Source of the DNA: Capitulum mitella
Taxonomy: Eukaryota > Arthropoda > Thecostraca > Pollicipedomorpha > Pollicipedidae
NCBI GenBank assembly: GCA_030062745.1
Contig: CP099840.1
Coordinates: 31,375,006 to 31,439,005, forward strand
Direction: 5' to 3'
Length of the DNA: 64,000 bases
Shown here one piece after another: positions 10,776 through 21,219 of this stretch; within the stretch, counting starts at the first letter, position 1, and each line of letters begins with the position of its first letter. Below the pieces are notes generated by a model. The model was not told the DNA's origin. It saw nothing but the letters and a program-made list of their open reading frames with translations, and searched no databases. The position numbers were made by a program, and so were the translations under genes.

Positions 10776-12230
10776 GTTAGCAACGAAAACGAAAACCAAA
10801 TCAGCAACGATAACATCTTTCGACGAAAACACATTTCAAAGTCATGTAGTATCCAGGGATTTCAAATTGGAGGTCCGTTTTCACATAAGGTCAAAGGGCC
10901 AAAGGTCAAGGTTAATTAAATCAAATCAAATATTTGACATTTGACCTTTGGCGTCCATCACTTAGTGGTAGGTGGTACCACCAACTCGTGAAAGTATGAA
11001 TAAAGTTTATCCGTTTTTACCCTGACATAATTGCCCGTAGCCTGACATACTCGTGAAAAGGTAGGTAGTTTTTAAACGCTCATTTTCACCTTGACTTTTG
11101 ACCCAATGGTTAATTTCGGCGGATGACCTGTCTAGATTTTTATGCGCTGTATCTATTGGTGTCCATCACGTGGTGGTAGGCGGAGCCACCTACTCGCAAA
11201 AAGGTACAAAAAATTTCAAAACTCGTTCTGGCCTTGACCTGTGACCTTGTGGTCATTTTCGGCGGATGACCCACATAGATTTTCATGTGCTTTTTCTATT
11301 GGGTCGCATGACTTAGTGATAAGTGGCGCCATCTATTCGTAGAAAGGTGTGTCAATTTTCAACGTTCATTTTGACCTTCACCTTTGATCTTGAGGTCAAT
11401 TTCGGCGAATGACCCACCTAGACTTTTATGAGCTTTATCTATTGGTTCGCATCACATAGCGATGGGTGGCGCCACCTTCCCGAAAAACGCACATCAATTT
11501 TCAACGCTCGTTTTGACCTCGACCTTCGACCTTAAAGTCAATTTTAGCGGATGACCCACCTAAACTTTTATGTGCTCTATTTGTTGGTGCGCATCACTTA
11601 GTGATAGGTGGCTCCACCTACTCGTTAAAAGGTACATAACTTCTAACACTTGTTTTGACCTTGACCTTTGACCTTGAAGTCAATTTAGGCGGATGACTTC
11701 GATGTGCTCTATCTTTTATTGCGCACCACTTAGTGACAGGTGGCGCAACGTACTCGTGAAAAGATGCGTAAATCTTCAACACTCGTTTTGGCCTTGACCT
11801 TTAGGCTTGAGGTCAATTTTGGCGGTCGACCCATCCAGATTTTTGTGCGTTGTATCTATTGGTGCCCATCACGTGGTGATAGGTGGCACCCCCTTCTGGT
11901 AAAACGATACGTAATTTTTCAACGTGCGTTTTGATCATGACCTTTGACCTTGCGGTCAGTTTCGGCGGATGGTCCACCTAGACTTTCACATGCTCTTTCT
12001 ATTGGTGCACATCACTTAGTGATAGGTGGCGCCACTTACTCGTAAAAAGGCACGTAGGTTTTACCTAAGTACATACTTTTAGGATGCCTCATTTAACTTT
12101 GACCTTTGACCCTTTGACCTTATGTGAAAACGGACCTCGGATTCGTAATCCCTGGATGCTATATGGCCTTGAAAAGTGTTTTCATTGGAAGATGTTATCG
12201 TTGCTGATTTCGTTTTCGTTTTCATTAGTA
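10776..12230. mobile_element. Fold-back element: ~140-bp terminal inverted repeats around a tandem array
   Basis: Bases 10776-10915 match the reverse complement of 12093-12230 over nearly their whole length. Shared blocks are aacgaaaacgaaa, aaatcagcaacgataacatc, gaaaacac.tttcaa, atccagggatt, ggtccgttttcacataaggt and caaagg.caaaggtcaa. Between the arms lies a tandem array. No open reading frame is present, so the element is non-autonomous. No target-site duplication is obvious. Its right end abuts the truncated piggyBac gene. Long arms with internal tandem repeats recall fold-back transposons; the superfamily is undetermined. Confidence 0.75.
10950..12080 (+). repeat. Tandem array of ~141-bp units, about seven to eight copies
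   Basis: Each unit runs: ttgaccttgacctttgacctt - aggtcaatttcggcggatga - cccacctagacttttatg - tgctctat.tattggtgc - catcacttagtgataggtgg - cgccacctactcgt - aaaaggtacgtaattttcaacg. The ggcggatgac-type marker lies at about 11118, 11271, 11404, 11546, 11688, 11821 and 11964, giving spacings of 153, 133, 142, 142, 133 and 143 bp. The units are diverged, so the array is not very recent. Several units contain direct AGGTCA half-sites spaced by one base. Confidence 0.85.
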
Positions 12231-13633
12231 AACCAGAAGTAATGTCATAACGGACATTACTTCTGGTTTCGTTTTTCCGTCCACTTGCGCCAGGGGCTCC
12301 TCGTGCTGCGTGGAAATCATCAGAATCGGTTTATTTTGCTTGACGTGTGATGACATAATCTCGGCAGACCAGGCGAATATTGTTTCGGATTTCTGCCATC
12401 CTTCGGTTGGCTTGAGCAGCGCAGGGATGTGACGTCGGTTTTTTTTTTTTTGCAGCGTGCCGACGTAGGTAAGCTTCTTGGTCAGCAGCTCGTCGGCCAG
12501 TTCGATAGATGAGTAGTAACGGTCAGCCGTCACATTTCGACCGGCGCCGTGGACCGGCTCCGTCACATGCGTGACAGTCATCAGCGGCCCCTGGAAACGG
12601 TATTTTGGGTTAGACGTGTCCTCAGGCTTACTGGCGTAGACGTAGTTCTTGATCATGCATCTTGATCTAGAGTCGTACATGTTGCGGATCAGCAGGCCGC
12701 ATTTGCAAGACTTCTGCGGCATGCAGACGATGAAGCTGCATCTTCCTCTGTAATCGCGCAGCGTCTCGTCCACGGTGACGCAGTCAGATGGCCTGCAGTA
12801 TTTCGGCAGCTGCTTATTGAAGCTCTCGAACAGCTCTCGGATCGGAGCCAGCTTGTCGCTTCGCTTTCTTTCCGCCTTGCTAACCTTGTCGTCGAACTGG
12901 AAAACGCGCCTGATGAACTTGAACTTGTCCCGGGTTATGGCGGTGCGATAGACCGGCCTTGAAAATGGTCCATAGAACGTGTCGTCGACGTCACACTTCT
13001 GATCTTGTTCGTAGCCTCGGATAATGAGCAGACCCAGATGGGCGTCCAGCTCTTGCCGACTGATGAACATAAACGACGCTGATTTCGCCCGTGAATCGGC
13101 ATCGTCTTCAGCTTGCTCCATCAGCTTGCGAGCTTCAGCATTTGACCACTGCACAGTCCTGTCTAGTGTTTTGCCCGTCATGAACAGGTCAAAGCCCTCC
13201 TTGCTAGTCGACACCTTTTTTGCTGCTCCCTTAGGGCCGGGCCGGGCCTTCGTTTTGCTTCGGTCGGGGACTCGTACGTTTTTGGTTGGCGCATTTGTTG
13301 TCCACTTGCGACCAGACTTTGAAGTCATTTTCATTTTTTTCCTGATCAGTTCGGATCATTGGCCGTTTTTTTCGTTGTTGGGATTGCCCGGTTCGGCGCC
13401 TTCAGCTCGCTGATATTCAACAACTTTACCCGCATTGGCTTCAGCTTCCTGCGTGGCCGCATTTTCCACATGCTCTTCCTCATCACTTTGCGGAAGTCAG
13501 CAATCTGCTCCGATTCGGAGCCGGAATCTGAGGCATGTTCTCCATCACTGGAATCATTTCCCAGCTTGTTCAACATTCTTTGAATCTTTTGCTGATCCAT
13601 AGCTTTCTGGTTTGATGGTCCAGGTTTGTTCAC
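12225..13633 (-). pseudogene. piggyBac-type transposase, frameshifted and 3'-truncated
   Basis: The main frame, 13334 to 12225 (369 codons), carries piggyBac DDE_Tnp_1_7 features: FDDK near residue 148, DKLAPIRELF (160-169), TVDETL with D189 as the first catalytic aspartate, RGRCSF, and VTADRYYSSIELADELL with D271 as the second. The expected third aspartate and the C-terminal cysteine-rich domain are absent: the frame leaves the family just after DGKTKPEVM and stops. A second frame at 13346-13633 (95 codons, acidic, serine-rich, a typical piggyBac N-terminus) lies in a different phase, so a frameshift separates them, perhaps at the A/T-rich run near 13340. The copy cannot encode a complete transposase. 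No flanking TTAA termini could be assigned. Confidence 0.85.
12230..12269. repeat. 17-bp perfect inverted repeat at the piggyBac/fold-back junction
   Basis: Arms 12230-12246 and 12253-12269 (aaaccagaagtaatgtc and its complement) flank a 6-bp spacer, ataacg. The right arm is the last recognisable piggyBac sequence and the left arm adjoins the fold-back element. Confidence 0.9.
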
Positions 13634-15640
13634 AGCACGGCTAGATCAGGGGGACGACATGGTTTGCGTCCCACCGCAATAACTATGCAAACAACTAATG
13701 AATAGCCCATAGGTGTGGAGTGGCCCAACCGCCACCGAGCAAGCTGCAACACGACCGACCGAGAGCGCCAGGCAGCCCGCAACTCTAGATGCAACTTGAT
13801 CAAAGAATTGCACCAAGACGCTTCTAAGCTATGAAATGACCTTAGGCCACCTCATATCACGCGAGGCCACCGTGATCGACGATGAAATGCATTCCTGGTG
13901 CCTGAAATGCATTCCTGGGCCAAGGAAGTTACCAACCATGGCAACCCACACGAAGGTTCGTGACGTCAAATGAATTCACATTTGGCGGTGAACCTGCAAA
14001 AAGGGCTCTAACACCCAATTTTGACAATTCCTGGAGTAAAAATAGGCACTGAAGTAGATTTTGCAGTCCAAAATAACACCAAGACACTTCCAAGCCATGA
14101 AAGACCTAAAATGGCCTGAGGTCATGCAAGTCACCGTGGCAGAAGCTAAGCTGATATCCAGATGTCAAGCTTTATATCTCTAGCTTATTTCACGAGTTAA
14201 TGGTAGACCTAGGTGATGAAACCCATGCGTGCTTCATAACAGGCCATGATCCTACATTATGTTCATATGGCCGACCTTGTACAGCACCCTGTTGATCACG
14301 GTTGTGGTACCCAAGGGGTTCAATCCAAGGGCATTTTTTTGCCCTTTTGTTTGCATTGCCACTGATCCTCGTTAGATCACGAAATAAGGCAAACGACTGA
14401 ATGTAAGCCAGGTCAGGTCACGCCAGGCCATGGACGTTCTAGTCTTCCAGCATTTAAAATATGTCCGTACAAATCATTTCTACAGTTTTGGAGGCATTTA
14501 TGAACAACAACTAACCAGCGATGTTGAAAAATGTAGGACGAAAAATACCATGGTAATAGAATGCGGGAAGGAAGTTACTAGCCCCATGGTTTGCCATTAG
14601 ATGAAGGAGGGCAGTGGTTACCAGCCTAGGGGCAATTATCCCACTTTTTAAGTTCAGGTGCTCGGGTTTCCAAGGTAGCCCCACCACCCGGCTCCCGCCG
14701 CCGACGTCAGGGTGCTGATCGGGCGCGGGTTAAGAAGGACTTGTTTTACGGTCCTAAAGCCTTCTATATCTAAGAAAAATACGACCCCAAATATAGCGAA
14801 ATGAACAACAACTCGCCAGCGACGTTAAAAAATGTGGGAAGAAAAATACGACCTCAGATATCGCGCAGTGAAAAGTGGCATTGTATCAGATCACCTGATG
14901 TGTAATTGTGCATCATGATTTGTATGAATCAGATGGTATGTAATTGTATGCATGTTGTAAATCATATATAACCGTAATTTACATTCTGTTAGCTTTCCAT
15001 TGAGATAATCGGAATTGCTCTAGCTTTATTAGGGATGGACCTAGAACTCTTCTTAGAAAGCACTATTTTTGCAAATATGGACTAATAAGTTGCGTTATCT
15101 TTCAAAAATTTCCCCCAAAATTGGGTGCCTTATAGCGTACTCATAGCGAGTTTCCTATTGACATAAGTTTCATTTTCTCCGACGTTCCGTCCACGGCATT
15201 TGGGGGGGGGGGCTCCGAAACGCTTCCCCCCCCACCAGGCTCCCACCGCCCACGTCAGGGTGCTTGTCGGGCGCGGGTTAAGAGGGACTTGTTTTACGGT
15301 CGTAAAAGGGGCGAGGGGCTCGGTGTGCACCGGACATATGCTCTCCTGCGTGTTTTTAGTGGCTGAAATGAATCCTTTATCGCGCATATAAACAAACACT
15401 GGTGCCCAATTGTGTCACTGGTAGGAAAGCTGCTGACACAGCTGGGCATTGTAAAACATTTGAAGGCCACAAAAAGTGCAGGTTTTTCATCCTGTCGAAG
15501 TGTGACAGACGTTCAGATAAGTTTTCTAGTATAAACACTAACATAACTTCTCGCATTCTTATGTGCGTATATACATATATTACATAAATACGTCTTACAT
15601 GCAATAAATCCTCAATGCCAATATTTAGCTCTCCCGACCA
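13634..15640. other. Non-coding, locally duplicated sequence
   Basis: No gene seen. Two direct duplications are visible. Bases 14500-14555 and about 14798-14855 share atgaacaacaact..ccagcg and aaaaatgt.gga.gaaaaatac. Bases 14680-14757 and 15228-15305 share ggctccc.ccgcc, cacgtcagggtgct, gggcgcgggttaaga and cttgttttacggtc. A run of G followed shortly by C tracts occurs at 15199-15235. The frames at 15130-15400 are not credible. Confidence 0.5.
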
Positions 15641-15645
15641 CGAAA

Positions 15646-15728
15646 TTCCAGTTACATGAGACTTACCTAAGCAAGGTAAGTCTCATGGTAGGTTTCCAGT
15701 TACATGAGACTTACCTAAGCAAGGTAAG
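15646..15728. repeat. Tandemly duplicated 48-bp unit containing a perfect hairpin
   Basis: ttccagttacatgagactta recurs at 15646 and 15694. The first copy holds a perfect stem, catgagacttacct (15655-15668) and aggtaagtctcatg (15674-15687), with a 5-base loop. The second copy keeps a shorter stem. Confidence 0.85.
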
Positions 15729-16005
15729 TCCAAAGCCAGCAAAAGGTCTCACATATGCATGTTCAAAAACTGGTAGCCGTCGTGGGTCGTCACATGGTGG
15801 GCCGTCACATGTTTATGGTTGTATTGTCTGTTGGCTGCTATCTTGCAGTTATTTCGTTATGTTTCCGCGTATATGTTGAGCAGGCGCTCAGCCATGTCGA
15901 TATACACACATTCAGACGTCGAGACAGTGTCATTGCCGTTGCGCCAGTAGAGGAGAAGTCAATAACTTTCGTATGAGCTTGTAAACCGATATACCACGTT
16001 AGTGA

Positions 16006-16080
16006 GGGCGGCGTAGTGTAGTGGTTAACTGGTTACCATGCTCGTTGTGACCGGCAGGTGCCCGATCCGAGTCCGGTCGA
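16006..16080 (+). repeat. tRNA-like SINE head
   Basis: A box A-like tagtgtagtgg (16014-16024) is followed about 40 bases later by a box B-like gatccgagtcc (16064-16074), the spacing of an internal RNA polymerase III promoter. The intervening sequence does not fold convincingly as a tRNA, so a tRNA-derived SINE is more likely than a functional tRNA gene. Confidence 0.45.
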
Positions 16081-16689
16081 CAGCAACGTTACGCCGTCCC
16101 CCGCAACAGCCGGCGTGAGCACTGCGTGTTCTGTGAAAAGACGAGCGAAAACAAACTGAATGACGCTCGAAACGGTGCAATAGATAACGCGCGGTTGGAC
16201 AGTCGTTCTATATATTGAGTTACAGACACGAAGAAGCAGGGACAGAAAAGGCGGAGAAGATCGAATCATGTGCGACATAGACGGGCGAAAAAATAATCTG
16301 ATTACTGAAATATTCCTCAAATCTAAACGCAGTTCTAGTGCGAATTTCGTAACGAAAGCTACACCTGAACACGCATACGAGGAGAGTGTCTGCTTCACCG
16401 TGATCAGTGCAGGGGCATAGGAGAATCCAAAATGTGGGATGGAGTGGGATGAGGGGGCAGAGACGTTTTGCCCTCGAGCTAATGTTAAATCTCCCAGATA
16501 GTGTGTATGTATGTTTGGGGGGTATGGCTCCCTGTTTACACGAGTATCAGCTCACACGAGGTTCTGTTTACGCGAGTGGTCATGGCAGTTCCAGATCGGA
16601 GATGTCCTTCCTGACATTCGAACTTCGCTGATGTTTAAAATTGAGGGATCTGGAATTTTAGCTGTATGTAACGAGTGAGATTTCTTACA

Positions 16690-17690
16690 TGGCGGCCGCT
16701 TGGAAAAGTTCAGATCGAAGTGTTCGCACGTCTGTACAGGTTTCGGAACCTCTAACGCCCGATTGCGGCACAAGTGGAATCATGAGATGCGTCTACTCGG
16801 CGGACAGATTATGGTATGGATTTTGAAGTAATTCGTGGCGTGTGGCACTTGCCACGTAATACGCACCGGACCTCTGCATAATTCAGTAAATCACGGGTGG
16901 AGATCAAATGGCGGGTGCTGTTGACTCAAGACTTGGTGACAACATGGGCCCTATTTGCGGGTACCCGCTTTCGTGGTTAGCACCCACGTGCGATCCACGT
17001 GGTGATTCACAAGCACGTGTTTCGATCTGGACTCGGGGACCTCCGAGTATCAGAAACAGAGGCCAGGTGGCTGAACTTTGTTGGTTAGATAGGCCAGCAC
17101 GAGGGCTATCCAGCAGTACCTCATACAATGGGTAAGGTGCAACGGATCACATGCGGCGCTCGTGTGCATCTTTTACTCTCCTGTGTTTCTTATGACCCAA
17201 TTGCCGGTACGCAAACGGTGCATTTTGGTGCCATGGTGGCTTGGAAAGGCGGGCGGGCAGATGGACAGTCAACTCGGAGGGATTTGGGCCGAAACAGGGG
17301 TACAATTTGCACGTGAAGCGCGAGGTGTCTAAGCGATTAACAGCCCTGTTTCACTTCTGCAAGCCTTCAACCGCTGGGATGCTGAAAATTGGAGGGCAGG
17401 AGCACGTGATAAGTGTCATTCGATATATGTGGATGTTTTGGGCGACAACGGCCTCGGCCTAATGTGTGCGGGACGCAGATGCTGAGGTGCACCCCTTTGT
17501 CATTCAGGCGTTTGGCTTGGGCATTGTTGATGCTGGAGGCGACAAATTTTGTTGTGGTCTGCAAATTCACAAACGCCATCCAGGACACTCAAAGTTTACG
17601 TCATCAATGGCAGGATGCCACCCATGTTAGCGTGCAACTAGCTGGATTTAGGATCCTCCGTTTGGTCGATGTAGCTGTATGACACCATAC
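16690..17690 (+). repeat. Dispersed family A, copy 1 (uninterrupted)
   Basis: Shares ordered blocks with 26805-27620, 56880-57415 and 61500-62330. Examples: catggcgg...cttggaaaag, ttgttgactcaagacttggt, gatctggactcgg.gacct, gggctatccagc, gctgggatgctgaaaattg and caaacgccat...gacacc. No frame is conserved between copies, so it appears non-coding. This copy serves as the uninterrupted reference for two insertions described for copies 3 and 4. Terminal repeats were not resolved. Confidence 0.7.
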
Positions 17691-17727
17691 AAAATATAAG
17701 ATATATAACCGGTCATATATATATCTA

Positions 17728-17730
<3 letters not shown>

Positions 17731-17788
<58 letters not shown>
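17731..17788. repeat. (TA)n microsatellite
   Basis: About 58 bp of alternating AT/TA, followed by interrupted TA-rich sequence to about 17810. The frames through it are artefacts of the repeat. Confidence 0.95.
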
Positions 17789-17800
<12 letters not shown>

Positions 17801-17809
17801 ATATATACA

Positions 17810-18739
17810 CATGGATGATTGCGATATCTACGTATATTTACATAAAAGTACTAAGAGGATGCACAGATCTACGTGCCAAAGTTCCAGTTCCAGCGGTGCA
17901 AGATATTGGTTTTCCTGTAATTAAATAAATACGATAAATAAATAAATAGCTTAGACCATCCTCTGCTGAATGGCGTCTTCAGATAAAACACGAACAATAT
18001 GGAGGAAGTGTATATATACACATACACGGCAGAAGGGCAACGTTTACATCCACCAGCCATCCAGCCGGGGCTCCCGTCGCTTTTGGCGTAAGCTTCATAA
18101 ACACACTTCTCGCTCAAGCAGGAAACCCCTGGCCTCGGTTTCCTGCTCGCTTGGCAACGCTGCCCGTGCCATTAAACGAGCACAGTGATGCGTACCGACC
18201 ATTGGTTACCCGGCAATTGACACCAGCCTGTGCTGGTACGGCTGCCGTTGTTCTACCATGCTCACAGCAGCCTTTATTTGGGTCGTTACCACACTGTAGC
18301 CGCCAGAAGACTACCATTTTTTCTCAGGCAGGAGTTTGAATTGATTGTTCTTTGGACCTACGTCATCGCGTAAATCCCACGATTTCCCCCGCCGTTTAGC
18401 ATCAAAAACTGAGTCGAGGATGATGTTCAGCTTCTTCAAATCACCGTAAAGGAGTGCCAAACAAGCGCAAATAGACGGACCAGACGTTTTGACCGCATAT
18501 TCGATCCTCGATTTTGATAAAATTCCCGGTCAAGACATTGGGTAGGTGCCCTGAATCAGGCGAAATGAGGGACGATTTCGTGGGTCTGCCTCCAAAAGAG
18601 CCACTAAAGTACTCGTCGGCTATATTCCCTGACGAAACAGAGCAAGATGTCGTTTGCATTGCTTGTATTGTATCATCAGCGCTATCTCGCAGGCATTGAT
18701 TATACGCGGGTACGAACAAAGGCCACCTGCGCCGTCACG
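17810..18739. other. 3' flank of the YWTD/EGF gene
   Basis: Mostly unstructured. A short aataaata run lies at 17922-17948. The segment to the right of 18273 may be the 3' UTR of the minus-strand gene at 18740-20809. No gene seen. Confidence 0.45.
18273..18278 (-). promoter_or_regulatory. Possible polyadenylation signal for the YWTD/EGF gene
   Basis: TTTATT on the plus strand reads AATAAA on the minus strand, about 460 bp after the stop codon at 18740. Such hexamers are common by chance. Confidence 0.35.
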
Positions 18740-20809
18740 CTACTGGCAGGTCTTCCCGTCCTCTCCGAGCTCTCTGCCGTCGGCGCAGGCGCACTTGATA
18801 GTGGGCCTCCAGTTCTTCAGCACCACCAGACAGAGGTCTGAGCAGCCGCTGCGCTGCTCGTCACAGGTGTCCCTGGTCGCCGCCGGCTGTTTCCAGGGGT
18901 GCAGCAGGCGGACAGCGCGCGCGTCGGCGCCGGCGGTGCCGTTCACGGCGCGCACGCCGCCGCCCGTCTCGCTGTCTGCGGTCAGCAGGCGGCCGGTGGC
19001 GGCGTCCGTCCAGAAGATGCGCGCGCCCAGCACGTCCAGGCCGCCGGCGGTGGCCAGGCTCGGGTCCGTCAGCAGCCGATCGTGGTGCGCGCTAAAACCG
19101 GAGTCGAAGTGCATGTACTCGATGGAGCCAGCCTTCGAGTCGATCCAGAAGAAGCGGTTGTAGGAGCTCACGCCGATGGTGGAGGGACTGGCGGCGAAGT
19201 CGTTCGGCTGATTCGCCAGCATGGGCTTGACTTGAGAGCCAAAGCCGAAGTAGACGCTCTTGCCAACTAGGCTGTACATGGATACCTCGAGGTCTCCGTA
19301 ACGAACCTCGGAAAAGGCGAAGTTTCTGCCCTCGTCTAAGACGACCAGCGACTTCGGAGTGCGGAATCTGTCGGACACGATCGTTTTGCGCGAGGAGCCG
19401 TCCAGATTGGCGATTTTGATCTCCATCCCCGGCGACGAGTACCGGCTCTCCGGCTCGTGCCTCTCGATCCAGAGCAGGAGGCGCAGCGGCGCGATGACGG
19501 CCAGCTCGACGACGCTCGGATCGGCCGCCGGCTCCATCAGCGTCTCCGCGGCCGTCACGGGGCCAGCCGAGCTCCAGCGGCCCCGGTACAGGCCGCCGTC
19601 GTCCAGCCAGAACAGCTCGTACTCGGCGCCGCCCGCCCAGAAGAAATCGACTTTGGAGGCGTTGGTTAGGCCGGAGAGGATGGTGGTCACCTCCTCCGAG
19701 GCCAGGTCGACCGCCTGTACGGAGTCGCTCCGCACAATCAGCGCGTGCGCCGGGTACGTCTTCTGGCAGACGGTGTCGTGGATCTGCTCGCCGGGCGGAC
19801 AGAAGCACGTGCGAGAAGCGCTGCCGTTGACGACCGTCGGCACGCACAGCTCGGCGCAGCCTCCGTTCGCCTCCCGGCAGAGGTTCTCCGCCGGCGGCTG
19901 CGTCTCGGCGGCGTACACCCGGACCGTCAGCAGCTTGCCGAAGTCGCGGAACTCCAGCTGGGAAGCGTCCGCCGCCTTGCCCAGGTCCAGGTCCGTCCGC
20001 TCCCCGGTGCTCTTGGAGATGCTGCTCACGCGCTTCTGATCGTCCCACATGACGAACACGCTGTCGCCGACGATGTCGATGGACACGTCGTGGCTCTGAA
20101 CGATGCTGTGGTCGAGCTTGGCGAGTAGCTCCTTGCCGTTGCCCGCGTAGTCGACGCGGTAGACGCCCATGTCCCAGCCGTCGATACGGTCCAGCCAGTA
20201 GACGCGGCCGTCGGCGGCGTCGACAGCCAGTCCGAGCGGGTAGTCGAGCTCGGCGGGCAGGATGCGGCGCTCGGAGCCGTCCAGGCGGGCCACCTCCAGC
20301 CGGTACGGCATCTCGAAGCCGATCGTCGTCACCAGGAACATGAGCCGGCCCGGCAGGTCGTAGGCGGCGTAGAAGCGCACGTTCCCGGAGGACTTGCCGA
20401 CCTGGACGCACTGGTCGAAGAGGTAGCTGCAGACGTAGTTGACGCGCGACTCGGTCAGGTGCCAGTTGTTGGTGACCCAGTCGAGCTCGATGGCGTCCGC
20501 CTTGTTGACGCGCATGTGTCGCGGCTGCGGCAGATCCCAGGTCTCGTTCAGGCTGTCCACCCGCGCGCAGCGCACCACCGCGTCCACCGACTGGTTCTCG
20601 TCGGCGCTGACCCAGCACGCGGTGCCGTTGCGCGGGTTGGCCGCCACGTGGTCCGCCTGCCACCACTGGAACGGCTCCGGCCGCCACGAGAGCAGCGTGC
20701 CATCCGCCTGCACGTGCATGAGGCCCTTGGTGGACGCCACCAGCAGGGAGGGCTCGGCCGCCGCGACGGCGGTGCCGAGCAGGGCGAACAGCGCGGCCAG
20801 ACGAGTCAT
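18740..20809 (-). CDS. Secreted YWTD-propeller/EGF protein related to LDL-receptor family
   Basis: The 689-residue frame starts at ATG 20809, chosen because it opens with a signal peptide (MTRLAALFALLGTAVAAAEP). The frame stays open to 21160, but the upstream part lacks coding character. Residues about 20-305 and 355-640 look like two six-bladed YWTD (LDL-receptor class B) propellers, e.g. LDYPLGLAVDAADGRVYWLD (188-207) and NRFFWIDSKAGSIEYM (551-566). Each is followed by a six-cysteine EGF-like module (C311-C348 and C649-C688). There are no LDL-A repeats and no membrane segment, so it is probably secreted or a soluble relative of LRP or vitellogenin receptors. The whole frame is intronless, unusual for this family. 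Function unknown; lipoprotein or ligand binding is inference. Confidence 0.85.
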   Translation of the reverse strand: MTRLAALFALLGTAVAAAEPSLLVASTKGLMHVQADGTLLSWRPEPFQWWQADHVAANPRNGTACWVSADENQSVDAVVRCARVDSLNETWDLPQPRHMRVNKADAIELDWVTNNWHLTESRVNYVCSYLFDQCVQVGKSSGNVRFYAAYDLPGRLMFLVTTIGFEMPYRLEVARLDGSERRILPAELDYPLGLAVDAADGRVYWLDRIDGWDMGVYRVDYAGNGKELLAKLDHSIVQSHDVSIDIVGDSVFVMWDDQKRVSSISKSTGERTDLDLGKAADASQLEFRDFGKLLTVRVYAAETQPPAENLCREANGGCAELCVPTVVNGSASRTCFCPPGEQIHDTVCQKTYPAHALIVRSDSVQAVDLASEEVTTILSGLTNASKVDFFWAGGAEYELFWLDDGGLYRGRWSSAGPVTAAETLMEPAADPSVVELAVIAPLRLLLWIERHEPESRYSSPGMEIKIANLDGSSRKTIVSDRFRTPKSLVVLDEGRNFAFSEVRYGDLEVSMYSLVGKSVYFGFGSQVKPMLANQPNDFAASPSTIGVSSYNRFFWIDSKAGSIEYMHFDSGFSAHHDRLLTDPSLATAGGLDVLGARIFWTDAATGRLLTADSETGGGVRAVNGTAGADARAVRLLHPWKQPAATRDTCDEQRSGCSDLCLVVLKNWRPTIKCACADGRELGEDGKTCQ

Positions 20810-21219
20810 GTCGGCGGCGGCCGGCGGTGAACTGCGCCACGCCGCCGCTCCTCCGCCCACCGCGGCTCGGCCGCGCTGGGCGGCCTCGCGCCGCCCAGGC
20901 ACGGCCGAGCCACAGTTGCTAAGGCGAAGGGCACCCGAGGCTCCGCGGACCAGCCATTCGCTCTGCCGTTCCCAGGACGCTTCAAGGCCGGCAGATCGTT
21001 GGCTCCGCGGCCATGGCGTCTGGTTTGTTTCCGGCGCGTCCAGACGGCCAGCCCGGCTCCAGCCTTTTGCGCTTGTCATCGTGCAGTGTGTGTTAGTCCT
21101 GATCACGCCCTGAATGGAAGCACAATATGGACACAGCTCGGGAAGCGTTTGAAGGCGCAAGATCTTCCAAAGAATGCCTTTTATAATTTTCCCGGAAATA
21201 TTTAAATTTGAGGAAAAAT
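20810..21219. other. GC- and CpG-rich 5' flank of the YWTD/EGF gene
   Basis: Bases 20810-21070 are GC-rich with frequent CpG, consistent with a 5' UTR and promoter of the minus-strand gene. No TATA box was assigned. Confidence 0.4.

Noticed and set aside
10950..12080. Satellite or CRISPR array
   Set aside because: Bracketed by long inverted arms, so better explained as the interior of a fold-back element; no spacers.
14661..14735. 5' terminus of the piggyBac element, ending gggcgcgggttaa
   Set aside because: The duplicate at 15228-15305 shows that the repeat continues past TTAA into the same following sequence, so TTAA is not a boundary here.
17604..17924. Isoleucine/tyrosine-rich frames
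   Set aside because: Translations of a (TA)n microsatellite; the same applies at 60942-61556.
19092..20840. 582-codon minus frame overlapping the YWTD/EGF gene
   Set aside because: Arginine/alanine/glycine-rich shadow of the true frame, without motifs.
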